From: Planctomycetales bacterium
GTDB taxonomy: Bacteria; Planctomycetota; Planctomycetia; Isosphaerales; Isosphaeraceae
Reading direction: 5' to 3'
Assembly: GCA_027452145.1 (NCBI GenBank)
Contig: DAIDHB010000164.1
Coordinates: forward strand, 1-49,003
Length of the DNA: 49,003 nucleotides
Shown here piece after piece: positions 9,440 to 17,882 of the stretch. Positions within the stretch are counted from its first letter, which is position 1, and each line of letters begins with the position of its first letter. The notes beneath the pieces were generated by a model. The model worked only from the letters and a program-made list of their open reading frames with translations, was not told the origin of the DNA and searched no databases. A program made the position numbers and the translations under genes.

Positions 9440-10882
9440 ATGGACGTGGTGATGCGGATGCCGGACGTGGCGACCGTGGACGATACGGTCAAGCTGGTGC
9501 GGTGGCTCGTGGAGGTCGGCCGGCCGGTCCGCCGCGGTGACGCCCTCGTCGAGGTCGAGACCGACAAGGCCATCCTGACGATCGAGTCGGCGATCACGGG
9601 CACGCTCCGCGCGACCGCGGTCGCGGCGGGCGACGAGGTTGCCACCGGCCAGGAGATCGCGACGTTCGACGTCGACGAGGCGATCGTCGCCGGCATGGCC
9701 TCGACGGCCGTCCGCGCGGCCTCGATGAACGACGAGCCCAGCGAGCCGATCTCGGGTGCGGCGGGGGTCGTCGCGGGCGACGTCGGGCTGTCGGTCGCAC
9801 ATCGCTCAACGCTACCCGGGCGCGCGACGATCGAGGGTGGCCGCCGTTCGTTCTTCGCCCGCAACCGCGAGGCGCGCGAGGGCGGCACGACGACTCGCGA
9901 CGAGCCCCGGGCCGTCGAACCGACGTCCTACGACCCGGGGTTCCTGCTGGACCTCTACCGCCGGATGGTGCTCATTCGCGAGTTCGAGGACGGGGTAAAA
10001 TTCCTGTTCCTCGAGGGCACGATGCCGGGCACGATCCACCAGTGCCAGGGGCAGGAGGCGACGGCCGTCGGCGTCTGCGCGGCGCTCGGGGCGGAGGACT
10101 TCATCACGTCGACCTTCCGCGGGCACGGCCATGCCCTGGCGCGCGGCCTGACGGTCGAGGAGCTGCTCTTCGAGCTGTTCGGCGCGACTTCAGGCTGCTG
10201 CCGCGGCAAGGGCGGCTCGATGCACGTCGGCAACATGGGCCGGGGGATGGTGCCGGGCATCGCGATCGTCGGCGGGGGCATTCCGCTGGCCGCGGGCATG
10301 GCCCTGGCGTTCAAGATGCGGAAGGAGCGGCGGGTCGTCGCCTGTTTCTTCGGCGACGGCGCGGTCGCCGAGGGGGCTTTTCACGAGGGGGTCAACCTGG
10401 CCGCCATCTGGGACCTGCCGGCCCTGTTCGTCTGCGAAAACAACCACTACGGCGCCTCGACCCGGGTCGACCGCGTGATGCGTAATCCTCGGATCGCCGA
10501 GCGCGCCGCGACCTACGGCATCCGGGGCGAAACCGTCGACGGCAACGACGTGCTGGCCGTCTACGAGGCCGCGCGAACGGCCGTCGAGGAGTGCCGGAGC
10601 GGCCGGGGCCCGGTGCTGCTCGAGCTGCTCACGTACCGGCGCACGGGCCACTCGCGCCGCGATGCCTGCAACTACCAGCCGAAGGAGGAGCGGGACGAGT
10701 GGTTCCGCCGGGATCCGATCGACCGGCTGGCGAAGGTGCTGGTGGATCGCGGCCTGGCCGACCAGGCGAGCCTCGACCACATCCGCGCCGAAGTCCAGGC
10801 GCAGTTCCAGGCCGCGGTCGAATTGGCCCGGCGCCAGCCGATGCCCACGCTGGACGACCTGACGACGGACGTCCTGGCGTGA
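9440..10882 (+). CDS. Fusion of a lipoyl domain and 2-oxoacid (pyruvate/acetoin) dehydrogenase E1-alpha
   Basis: 480 residues. Residues 1-80 form a lipoyl/biotinyl domain with the attachment lysine K43 in VEVETDKAILTIES. An Ala/Arg-rich linker (about 85-160) leads to an E1-alpha domain from about 165 to the end. The thiamine-diphosphate motif starts at G305-D-G and ends N334-N335 (FGDGAVAEGAFHEG to CENNHYG). Other E1-alpha blocks are FRGHGHALARG and CCRGKGGSMHVG, with RTGHSRRDA near the C-terminus. E1 enzymes decarboxylate a 2-oxoacid and pass the acyl group to a lipoyl arm that normally sits on E2; here an arm is on E1-alpha itself. No E2 or E3 gene is in the window. ATG 9440 has GAGGGAG upstream. 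Confidence 0.9.
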   Translation: MDVVMRMPDVATVDDTVKLVRWLVEVGRPVRRGDALVEVETDKAILTIESAITGTLRATAVAAGDEVATGQEIATFDVDEAIVAGMASTAVRAASMNDEPSEPISGAAGVVAGDVGLSVAHRSTLPGRATIEGGRRSFFARNREAREGGTTTRDEPRAVEPTSYDPGFLLDLYRRMVLIREFEDGVKFLFLEGTMPGTIHQCQGQEATAVGVCAALGAEDFITSTFRGHGHALARGLTVEELLFELFGATSGCCRGKGGSMHVGNMGRGMVPGIAIVGGGIPLAAGMALAFKMRKERRVVACFFGDGAVAEGAFHEGVNLAAIWDLPALFVCENNHYGASTRVDRVMRNPRIAERAATYGIRGETVDGNDVLAVYEAARTAVEECRSGRGPVLLELLTYRRTGHSRRDACNYQPKEERDEWFRRDPIDRLAKVLVDRGLADQASLDHIRAEVQAQFQAAVELARRQPMPTLDDLTTDVLA

Positions 10883-10913
10883 TGTTGAGTGCGGGACTGC
10901 GAGGCTCCTTGAG

Positions 10914-11807
10914 ATGGATCACAACCCCTATGACGTCGCGACGAAGGAACTGGTCTGGGAAGATCCTTCCTGCTTGATGGAGCGGTTGCGGATCGACCCG
11001 ACCTGGCCGGTCGACGTGGTCGAATCCGGGATCACGACGCTCACGGCCGCGGCCGACAAGGTTCTGCGGGTCCGGGGACCGAGCCCTTTCCTGGTCAACA
11101 TCGAATTCCAGGCCGGGCACGTGACGGACCTCGTCAGGACGCTCTGGTTCCGCCAGGTCGCCCTCGACTATCAGCACGATCTGCCGGTGCTTACCGTGCT
11201 GATCCTGCTGTGCAAGGAGGCCAACTCTCCCAGCCTCAACGGCGTCTACGATCGCCATGTACCGGACGGGCGGCCGACGAATCGGTATCATTATGAGGTG
11301 GTCCGCCTGTGGCAGGAGGATCCGGAGCTCTACCTCAACGGCAGCATGGCCCTGGTCCCGCTTGCCTCGCTGACCGCCGTGGCCGAGTCGGAACTTCCCG
11401 GGGTGGTCCGTCGGATGCGCGAGCGGATCGACCGGGAGGACCCATCGCGTGCCGATAAGCTCTGGATCGCGAGCTACCTGCTCGCGGGCCTGCGATTCCC
11501 GGACGAGCACGTCGAAAGGCTCTTTGAAGGGGTGCGAAACATGAGAGAATCGACGACCTACCAGAAGATCCTGAGAGAGGGCCGCGAGCAGGGCCGCGAA
11601 GAGGGTCGTGAGGAGGGCCGCGACGAGGGGCGCATCATCGAGGCGCGCCGCTTCCTGATGCTCCTGGCGACCAATCGATTCGGCGAGCCCGATGAGGAAT
11701 CGGCCGCCGCGCTGGAGGGCATGGAAAGCGTCGAGCGACTCGAGAAGTTGGGCTGCAAATTGATATCAGACGCCTCAATCGGATCGTGGAGAGATCTCCT
11801 GAGATGA
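10914..11807 (+). CDS. Rpn/PD-(D/E)XK nuclease-family transposase-like protein
   Basis: 297 residues. The N-terminal part resembles the Rpn/YhgA family (PD-(D/E)XK fold), with the core ADKVLRV...FLVNIEFQAGH, where E and Q fit the ExK/Q position, and the tyrosine-bearing helix RQVALDYQHDL. A charged repeat (GREQGREEGREEGRDEGR, about residues 222-240) and a short C-terminal helix region follow, as in Rpn/DUF4351-type proteins. It sits 31 bases after E1-alpha, and its stop overlaps the E1-beta start as ATGA, so it is co-transcribed and probably translationally coupled. Rpn proteins are DNA endonucleases promoting RecA-independent recombination; nuclease activity here is not shown. Confidence 0.8.
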   Translation: MDHNPYDVATKELVWEDPSCLMERLRIDPTWPVDVVESGITTLTAAADKVLRVRGPSPFLVNIEFQAGHVTDLVRTLWFRQVALDYQHDLPVLTVLILLCKEANSPSLNGVYDRHVPDGRPTNRYHYEVVRLWQEDPELYLNGSMALVPLASLTAVAESELPGVVRRMRERIDREDPSRADKLWIASYLLAGLRFPDEHVERLFEGVRNMRESTTYQKILREGREQGREEGREEGRDEGRIIEARRFLMLLATNRFGEPDEESAAALEGMESVERLEKLGCKLISDASIGSWRDLLR

Positions 11808-12871
11808 AGCAACAAGCGCCGGGTAGGAGAGCCGAGGCAGCCCCGGGCCAGGCCATGAGGCGCCTCAGCATCGCCGAATCGCTGCGCGAGGGGATCGCCG
11901 AGGAAATGCGGCGCGATTCCTCGGTCTTCTGCATGGGCGAGGACATCGCCGTGCCGGGCGGCTGGGGCGGCGCGTTCACCGTGACCCTCGGCCTCGAGGA
12001 GGAGTTCCCCGACCGGATGCTCAACACGCCGATCGCCGAGCTTGGCTTCTTCGGCGCGGCCGTCGGTGCCGCGATGATGGGGATGCGGCCGATTGTGGAT
12101 GTCCAGTACGGCGACTTCCTGTTCCTCGCCATGGACCAGATCGTCAACAACGCCGCGAAGATGCGGTACATGTCGGGAGGCACGATCGCCGTTCCGATGG
12201 TGATGCGCGCGCCCGTCGGCGCCACGGGCCGGGGCTCGCAGCACGCCCAGAACATGGAGCGCTACTTCGTCGGCGTGCCGGGGATCAAGGTGGTTGCGGT
12301 GTCCGACGCCTACGACGCCAAGGGCATCCTCAAGGCGGCCGTGCGCGATGATAATCCCGTGCTGATCTTCGAGCACAAGCTTCTCTACGGCTCGAAGGGC
12401 GCGCGCACCGAGCCCGGCGCGGTTGACGCCACCAGCGACGTCCCCGACGGGGATTATCTCGTGCCGCTCGATCGTGCCGTCGTCCGCCGGCCGGGCCGCG
12501 ACGTGACGATCCTGGCCTGGCTGCTGATGGCCCACTTCGCCCGCCAGGCGGCCGACCGGCTGGCCGCCGACGGTGTCGACGCCGAGGTCATCGACGTCCG
12601 CAGCCTCTCGCCCCTCGACCACGCCACGATCGGTCATTCGGTGCGAAGGACCGGCCGGGTTGTGATCGTCGAGGAGGGCCCGATCACCGGCGGCGTCGGC
12701 GCCGAGATCGCCGCGGCGATCACCGAGCGATTCGGGGACAGCCTGCTCGCGCCCGTCGTCCGCGTCGCGTCGGCCGACGTTCCGGTGCCGTTCTCGCCCG
12801 TGCTGGAGGACGCCTATCGACCCGACGCCGCGCGGATCGTCGCGGCCGTCCGGGACCTCGTCCGCGATTGA
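11804..12871 (+). CDS. 2-oxoacid (pyruvate/acetoin) dehydrogenase E1-beta
   Basis: 355 residues of the transketolase-like E1-beta family. RLSIAESLREGIAEEM, FCMGEDIAVPGGWGG, NTPIAELGFFGAAVGAAMMG and QYGDFLFLAMDQIVNNAAK match the pyrimidine-binding domain, and the C-terminal half is the transketolase C domain (VVIVEEGPITGGVGAEIA). It forms the alpha2-beta2 E1 with the lipoyl-E1-alpha protein encoded two genes upstream. The ATG at 11804 overlaps the stop of the Rpn-like gene (ATGA) and has GGAGAG about 10 nt upstream. Length is slightly above the usual 325-340 because of a 20-residue polar N-terminal tail. The 2-oxoacid is not determined. Confidence 0.92.
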   Translation: MKQQAPGRRAEAAPGQAMRRLSIAESLREGIAEEMRRDSSVFCMGEDIAVPGGWGGAFTVTLGLEEEFPDRMLNTPIAELGFFGAAVGAAMMGMRPIVDVQYGDFLFLAMDQIVNNAAKMRYMSGGTIAVPMVMRAPVGATGRGSQHAQNMERYFVGVPGIKVVAVSDAYDAKGILKAAVRDDNPVLIFEHKLLYGSKGARTEPGAVDATSDVPDGDYLVPLDRAVVRRPGRDVTILAWLLMAHFARQAADRLAADGVDAEVIDVRSLSPLDHATIGHSVRRTGRVVIVEEGPITGGVGAEIAAAITERFGDSLLAPVVRVASADVPVPFSPVLEDAYRPDAARIVAAVRDLVRD

Positions 12872-12906
12872 GCACCACCGAGCCACCAACGACGGAGGTC
12901 CGTCCG

Positions 12907-15012
12907 ATGACCGGACGAGCTGGCCCAGCGGCCGTGATCGGGATCCTGGCCATCGCGTGCCTCGCCGCGCGGGGCGACGAGCCGAAGCCGGCGGGTGTCA
13001 CCTATCGCCTCATTGTGGACCGCGGCCATCCGTGGCGTCCGCCGTTCGGCGTCGATCGGATTGGGGCTCGCCCCTCGGCGCTCGTCGTCGCGTCGGGTCG
13101 ACCTGAGGGCGGCAGGCCGAGCCTCGTCATGCTGAGCCGAGGCAAGGAGATCGCCCGCTCGGCCGTCGTGATCCCGGCGAAGCCCCCCTACTCGACTCGA
13201 TCGGAGATCGACGACGTCGCCGACGAGGTTGTGCTGCGGGTGAAGTCAACGAACGGCGCCGTGGTCGAGCTGGCCCGGGCGAAGGTCGTCCGTCCGGCCA
13301 TTGAGGCCGACGCCATTGCGGAGGCGTTCCCGGTGGTCAACCCGGTGGACCTTGGAGCGATCCTCGTGCCGTCCGACTGGCTGCTGCTGGGACCTGGGCA
13401 ATCGGCGAGTCTGACCGTCGCGGCGATCGGCCGGGACCGCGACAGGCTCGGGGCGCGGGTCTTGGCCTGGTTCGACTCGCGACCCGATCGCAAGGCCGCC
13501 GCGACGATCGATCTGCCTGCCGGACGATCACGAAAAAAATCTGTCAAGCTCCCCGAGCCGCCGAAGTCCGTCGATCGCGACACGCTCACAGTCGCCCTCG
13601 AGGATTCCGACGGCCGCGTCCTCTGGAAGAAGTCGATCCCGGTGATGATCGTGAGCCGGCCGCCGGCCCGCCCGAGGTTCGGCGCCACGCGGGAGAAGCT
13701 CCGGTACGACGCGCCGATCTCGGTCCGCGACCCGAAATCAGGCGCTTACTCGACGATGCCGTACGACGGTGCCTGGCCGGGCGAGCTCGACGACGTTGTG
13801 GTGGCGCTGCCCGGCGGCGGGCGGTTCGTCTTCTGGCGCGGGTCGAGCTACATCCCGTTCTGGGCTGGCCGATATAACACCGGGGCCTGCTACGAGTGGG
13901 CCGAGATCATCTCGCAGCCGGCGGGCGCTGTTGACTGCGTCGAGCCCCTGATGGACAAGGAACTGAGATACAGCCGCGTCGCGATCGTCGAATCCACCGA
14001 GGCCCGGGTGCACGTGCGCTGGACGTACCAGTCGACCGACCTGAAATACAAGGTCTGGGGCGATTCGGTGGCCGAGGATTATTACTTCTACCCCGATGGA
14101 TTCGGCACGAGGGTCGTGAACCTGCTGGCCGATCCCGCCAACAACTACGAGCTGAGCGAGTTCATCATCCTGACCCCGCCCGGCGCCTACCCGTTCGCCG
14201 TGCTGCCGGACAACCCGGTCGACGCCCTGTTCCTCGACGGCCGCAAGCACGCCTTCCAGTTCCCGAACCCGGTCGGCGGCGGCCCGCCGAAGGTTGATAC
14301 CGGCGGCCACCCGGCCGTCTACCGGCTGCGGCCGCACCGGCTGGACGACCAGTCCGCCGTGTACTTCAACCCGGGCGAGGTGACGCTGCCGCCGGTCGTG
14401 TTCGGGCCGTTCCTCGACCGGGGCGAGATGGTCACGCCGTGTTACTGGGGGAGCCACTGGCCGCTCGCCCGCGGCAATGCGACGGGCAACGCGATCGACG
14501 ACCGGATGGGGCTGACCCCCTGCCACAACAGCGTGATGAGCTGGGCCGGCACGCGGCCTCGCCCGCTACGGACCGGCGAGCGGACCACGCTGGACACGCT
14601 CGGCCGCTCGCGGCCGATGGTCGATCGGACCTGGGCCTGGCTGATCGGCATGACCGCGGAGTCGGACGACCGCCTTGTTGCCCGGGCCAGGAGCTTCACC
14701 GCGCCGCCGTCGCTGGAGCTGAAGGGGGCGCGGCTCGGCTTCGGCGGCTACGTCCCCGAGCGCCGGGTGATCCGCCTGGTCGCCGAGGCGTCCGAGATGG
14801 TCATCACGATCCAGGCGTCGCAGGGTTCTCCCTGCGTCAACCCGGTCTTCGAGATCGAGGGGCTGCCGAAAAGCGGGCGCCTCCAGGTCCTGCTCGCCGG
14901 CCGGCCGCTCGAACCGTCGCATTACGCGTGGGACGGCCGGACGCTCTGGCTCGACGTGGCGATCGCCGCGCCGACCGAGGTGCGACTGGCCGTCCGGCGG
15001 CCTGGCGACTGA
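12907..15012 (+). CDS. Large secreted protein, function unknown
   Basis: 701 residues with a Sec-type signal peptide (hydrophobic AAVIGILAIACLAARG at about residues 8-23). No catalytic family is recognised. The middle is rich in aromatic residues (FWRGSSYIPFWAGRYNTGACYEW, in part) and reads like a beta-rich carbohydrate-binding or polysaccharide-active protein. The C-terminal 150 residues look like an all-beta domain (LEIDVAIAAPTEVRLAVRR-like ending). The ATG 12907 follows GGAGG by 8 nt and is 35 bases after E1-beta, so it may end the operon, although an exported protein is an odd partner for a dehydrogenase. It is followed by a repeat element. Confidence 0.75.
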   Translation: MTGRAGPAAVIGILAIACLAARGDEPKPAGVTYRLIVDRGHPWRPPFGVDRIGARPSALVVASGRPEGGRPSLVMLSRGKEIARSAVVIPAKPPYSTRSEIDDVADEVVLRVKSTNGAVVELARAKVVRPAIEADAIAEAFPVVNPVDLGAILVPSDWLLLGPGQSASLTVAAIGRDRDRLGARVLAWFDSRPDRKAAATIDLPAGRSRKKSVKLPEPPKSVDRDTLTVALEDSDGRVLWKKSIPVMIVSRPPARPRFGATREKLRYDAPISVRDPKSGAYSTMPYDGAWPGELDDVVVALPGGGRFVFWRGSSYIPFWAGRYNTGACYEWAEIISQPAGAVDCVEPLMDKELRYSRVAIVESTEARVHVRWTYQSTDLKYKVWGDSVAEDYYFYPDGFGTRVVNLLADPANNYELSEFIILTPPGAYPFAVLPDNPVDALFLDGRKHAFQFPNPVGGGPPKVDTGGHPAVYRLRPHRLDDQSAVYFNPGEVTLPPVVFGPFLDRGEMVTPCYWGSHWPLARGNATGNAIDDRMGLTPCHNSVMSWAGTRPRPLRTGERTTLDTLGRSRPMVDRTWAWLIGMTAESDDRLVARARSFTAPPSLELKGARLGFGGYVPERRVIRLVAEASEMVITIQASQGSPCVNPVFEIEGLPKSGRLQVLLAGRPLEPSHYAWDGRTLWLDVAIAAPTEVRLAVRRPGD

Positions 15013-15042
15013 CACCGCCGGTTCGCCTGGGTACTCAGTGTG

Positions 15043-15286
15043 TCCCGGAAGGGCTCTGAGCCCCGTCAGGGGCGATCGGACGTAGCGGGGGGCGTCAGCC
15101 CCCCGGGGTCGGACCGCAACGCCACACACCGATTCCTCTCGACGGACTCTCTCGGCCGCGACCCCGCCCGGCGGGGTCGCGGCCGAGAGGGTGACACGAT
15201 GTTGGGGAGATCAGGGTTCGCCTGGCGTTCCGGGGGGCTGACGCCCCCCGGCTATGTCCGGTCGTCCACTTCGTGGGCTTCCGAGA
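15043..15286. repeat. MITE-like composite palindromic element, copy A
   Basis: A 244-base element that begins TCCCGGAAGGGCTC and ends with the inverse of the same type of end (GGGCTTCCGAGA). Each half has a nested hairpin (GGGGGGCGTCAGCCCCCC and its inverse GGGGGGCTGACGCCCCCC), and the centre is a perfect 19-bp stem with a 3-base loop (15149-15189, CTCTCGGCCGCGACC arm). Copy B (29864-30101) is the same element in the opposite orientation and copy C (48914 to the window end) is partial. It lies between the convergent genes 12907-15012 and 15294-16112. No coding capacity. Confidence 0.9.
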
Positions 15287-15293
15287 CAGACTC

Positions 15294-16112
15294 TCACCGC
15301 GCCGCCCGCAGGAAGAAGACGGCGGTGATCACGAAGTTGAACACCGTGATCGCCAGGCGGAGCGCCCGGGCCGGCAGCCGGCGGGCGAAGGCCGCGCCGA
15401 GGTAGCCGCCCACCACGGCGCCGACGAGGACGGCGCCGGCCTGCGGCCACCAGACCTTCCCGGCCATGACGAATAACAGCACGGCGACGGCATTGGTGAG
15501 TCCCACCACCAGGACCTTTGTTGCATTCATCGCCCGGATGTCGGACACGCCGAACAGGCCCCAGACCGCCATCGTCATCACGCCGACCGCCCCGCCGAAA
15601 TACCCCGTATACACTCCCAGCAGGAACTGGCAGACAAGCATGGTGTTGCGGCCGATGTGCACGACGCGCCGCAGCGCCGCCCCGGCCTGGTTCCCGAAGG
15701 CGAACGTCAGCGCTCCGATCAGCAAAAGCCACGGGACGATCGCATCGAACGCCTTCGCCGGGGTCACAAGTAGCAGCACCGCCCCGGCGATCCCGCCGGC
15801 CAGGCTGACGACGATCAGCGTACGCAGCGACAGGATTCCCAGCGGGGTGAAGTCGCGGCGATAGGCCACCGCACTGGCGAGGCTGCCGGGGAACAGGGCG
15901 ACGGTACTGGAGGCATTCGCATCGACCGACGGCACGCCGACCGCCACGAGGGCCGGCAGCGTCACGAACGAGCCACCGCCAGCCACCGCGTTCATCGCAC
16001 CCGCCAGCAGGCCCGCGCCGAGCAGCAGCGTGTTCTCTGTCGTACCCAGGGTTGTCTCCTTGTCCTGAGAAAATGGGGACTGGCTCCGAGTCTTCGAGGT
16101 GCCTGTCCCCAT
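15294..16112 (-). CDS. TauE/SafE (TSUP) family membrane permease
   Basis: A polytopic membrane protein of about 250-272 residues. The family hallmark GAGLLAGAMNAVAGGGSF opens the sequence and a second-half repeat (VYTGYFGGAVGVMTMAVWG) gives the typical internal duplication. Members export sulfite, sulfoacetate or related sulfur/organic anions; the substrate here is unknown. The start is uncertain. The only ATG is at 16112, inside the hairpin repeat at 16061-16124. A better-placed AAGGAG lies 6 nt before a CTG at 16049, which matches the family's usual N-terminus. The coordinates given use the ATG. Confidence 0.85.
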   Translation of the reverse strand: MGTGTSKTRSQSPFSQDKETTLGTTENTLLLGAGLLAGAMNAVAGGGSFVTLPALVAVGVPSVDANASSTVALFPGSLASAVAYRRDFTPLGILSLRTLIVVSLAGGIAGAVLLLVTPAKAFDAIVPWLLLIGALTFAFGNQAGAALRRVVHIGRNTMLVCQFLLGVYTGYFGGAVGVMTMAVWGLFGVSDIRAMNATKVLVVGLTNAVAVLLFVMAGKVWWPQAGAVLVGAVVGGYLGAAFARRLPARALRLAITVFNFVITAVFFLRAAR

Positions 16113-16124
16113 TTTCTCAGGACA
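16061..16124. repeat. Perfect 20-bp inverted repeat (GTCCCCATTTTC family)
   Basis: The arm at 16061-16080 and its exact complement at 16105-16124 (GTCCCCATTTTCTCAGGACA) enclose a 24-base loop. It lies between two minus-strand genes, directly before the TauE/SafE ribosome binding site, and overlaps the 5' end of that reading frame. Related, shorter hairpins are at 5204-5242 and 23729-23748. Confidence 0.85.
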
Positions 16125-16145
16125 TTTTTCAGTCGCCTGCGGCTC

Positions 16146-17882
16146 TCAACGACTCAGCGAATAGATCCCCAGGTGCTCCATCGCGTCGAGGATCCAGGGG
16201 TGGCTCCAGGGGTTGCGGATGGCGTAGCCGACCGAGATGGCCGAGATCGCCAATGTCACCAGCGCCAGTCGGCGGGCGCGGCCGCGGGCCTGGCCGGCCT
16301 CGACGCCCGAGGGCAAGAGCAGCAGCCAGAACGGGATCAGCCACATGATCCACCGCAGTCCCTGCGCCGAGCCGCCGTAATTGCGCGCCTTGGGCGTGTA
16401 GGCATAAAACGCCAGCACCACCACCGTCAGCACGGCCGTCATCCACGCCACGGCCGACATCGGCCGGGCCGAGCGCCGCAGGACCGGCAGGCCCGCGACC
16501 AGCGCGAGCAGCGCCAGAAACGTCGGGATGACCGCGAGCACCCAGACATACCGGTGCAGCCGGCCTACGGTCACAACCCCCGACTGAGCTGGGCTCTCAC
16601 TCTGCGCCCAGCCATGCCAGTCCAGCAGCCGGCCATCGACCATCCAGGCCGAGGGATCGTAGAGGAAATAGCCGCCCAGGCCGGCGACGACCAGGAACGT
16701 CAGGATCGCCAGGGCCGTCAGCCAGCGGCCGCCCGACAGGAGCTTCATCCCGCCCCAGACCGACAGCAGGTAGATCGGCGTCAGCGAGAAGATCCCGTGG
16801 TGCCCGAACGTCATGTGCCAGAGATAGACCCAGTACGGCTCGGGCGTCTTGTTGAACGCATCCAGTTCCAGCGGCGTCTGCCAGATGCTCCCTTCCCACA
16901 GATAAGCATCCGAGCCGAACGATTCATACGGCAGGAAGAACTGGCCGAACTCGAGGTACTGGGCCCCGATGAACGCCGCCAGCGGGAACGCCAGGCCCGG
17001 GACGAAGAACAGGAGCGTCTGCTTCGGGTAACGCAACAGCAGCATCGGGCCCAGTAGCGCCGGAAACGCCAGCGCGGGCAGTTCGGTCGACGCCGCGAAC
17101 CCCGCGAAGAAACCGGCCGCCGCGAACCGCCAGCCGCGGTCGAGTCCCTCGTCCCAGATCCGCAGGAACTGGTCGAGCGCGAAGAACGCCGCGAAGGCGC
17201 CGATGGTGTGGTTGTTCAGGGTCTGCGTGTAGGGCAGAAGATACGTGCCGAACGCCGCGGCGAATAACGAGAACAGCCACGCCCAGTCATTCGGCGCATA
17301 CCGGTCGAGGACGCGCGAGAAGTAGATCAAGAACAGCCCGAACGGGAGCACGTTGATCAGGATCAAGGTCGGCTTGAAGTAGAAGATATAGGCCGGCCAT
17401 TTCACCGGGTCCTTCGGGCGTTCGAGCACCGGCTTGAACCGGCCGGGGTGGTCGGGATCGGGCTTCTGCGTCCAGCGCTCGGCGCGTTCCTGCAAAATCA
17501 CGCGATCGAGCGGCACGCCCGTGATCCGCCGGGCCGGGTAGAGCATCCCGGCGATCAGGGTCGAGATCAGGGCAGGCTTGCTCGAGTAATAGTGCCGGCC
17601 GTCCGGCTGGCCCTCGGCGGGGGCGGGATCGCCCTCCTTGCGCGGCGGCCACTGGATCTTGTCCTGGGTGTCGCCCTGCCAGGGGCATTCGTCGATCGCG
17701 TACGTCCCGCGCTCGAGGAGGCTCCAGACGGTGCACCATCTGGAGATATCATTGGCCGTCATGAAGGCCGGCTGGCGCAGGGTATGCCCGGCGGCGATGA
17801 AGACGGCGCCGGTGATGATCAGGGCCGCGGCAAACCGCCGCGCGTCGGGCCGGGGCGGGATCAGGTCGTCCACGAAGGTCAT
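16146..17882 (-). CDS. Polytopic membrane protein, GT-C-like glycosyltransferase candidate
   Basis: 578 residues with about ten to twelve hydrophobic helices and a long extracytoplasmic loop between helices 1 and 2 (NDISRWCTVWSLLERGTYAID...). The layout resembles GT-C glycosyltransferases such as ArnT/PMT, which use polyprenyl-phosphate sugars, but the typical acidic motif is not certain (candidate: ECPWQGDTQDK, ID-EC region). Its start overlaps the stop of the upstream GT2 gene by four bases (ATGA), which strongly suggests coupled translation with the sugar-phosphate-polyprenol synthase-like protein. Inference: the pair makes and uses a lipid-linked sugar. Function otherwise unknown. Confidence 0.75.
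   Translation of the reverse strand: MTFVDDLIPPRPDARRFAAALIITGAVFIAAGHTLRQPAFMTANDISRWCTVWSLLERGTYAIDECPWQGDTQDKIQWPPRKEGDPAPAEGQPDGRHYYSSKPALISTLIAGMLYPARRITGVPLDRVILQERAERWTQKPDPDHPGRFKPVLERPKDPVKWPAYIFYFKPTLILINVLPFGLFLIYFSRVLDRYAPNDWAWLFSLFAAAFGTYLLPYTQTLNNHTIGAFAAFFALDQFLRIWDEGLDRGWRFAAAGFFAGFAASTELPALAFPALLGPMLLLRYPKQTLLFFVPGLAFPLAAFIGAQYLEFGQFFLPYESFGSDAYLWEGSIWQTPLELDAFNKTPEPYWVYLWHMTFGHHGIFSLTPIYLLSVWGGMKLLSGGRWLTALAILTFLVVAGLGGYFLYDPSAWMVDGRLLDWHGWAQSESPAQSGVVTVGRLHRYVWVLAVIPTFLALLALVAGLPVLRRSARPMSAVAWMTAVLTVVVLAFYAYTPKARNYGGSAQGLRWIMWLIPFWLLLLPSGVEAGQARGRARRLALVTLAISAISVGYAIRNPWSHPWILDAMEHLGIYSLSR

Noticed and set aside
11574..11642. Repeated 12-base units as a CRISPR-like array
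   Set aside because: They are contiguous, in frame and encode a charged helix. There are no spacers.
15043..15286. Short open frames inside repeat copy A as genes
   Set aside because: The same text appears in all repeat copies and in both strands, which is a by-product of the palindromic structure.
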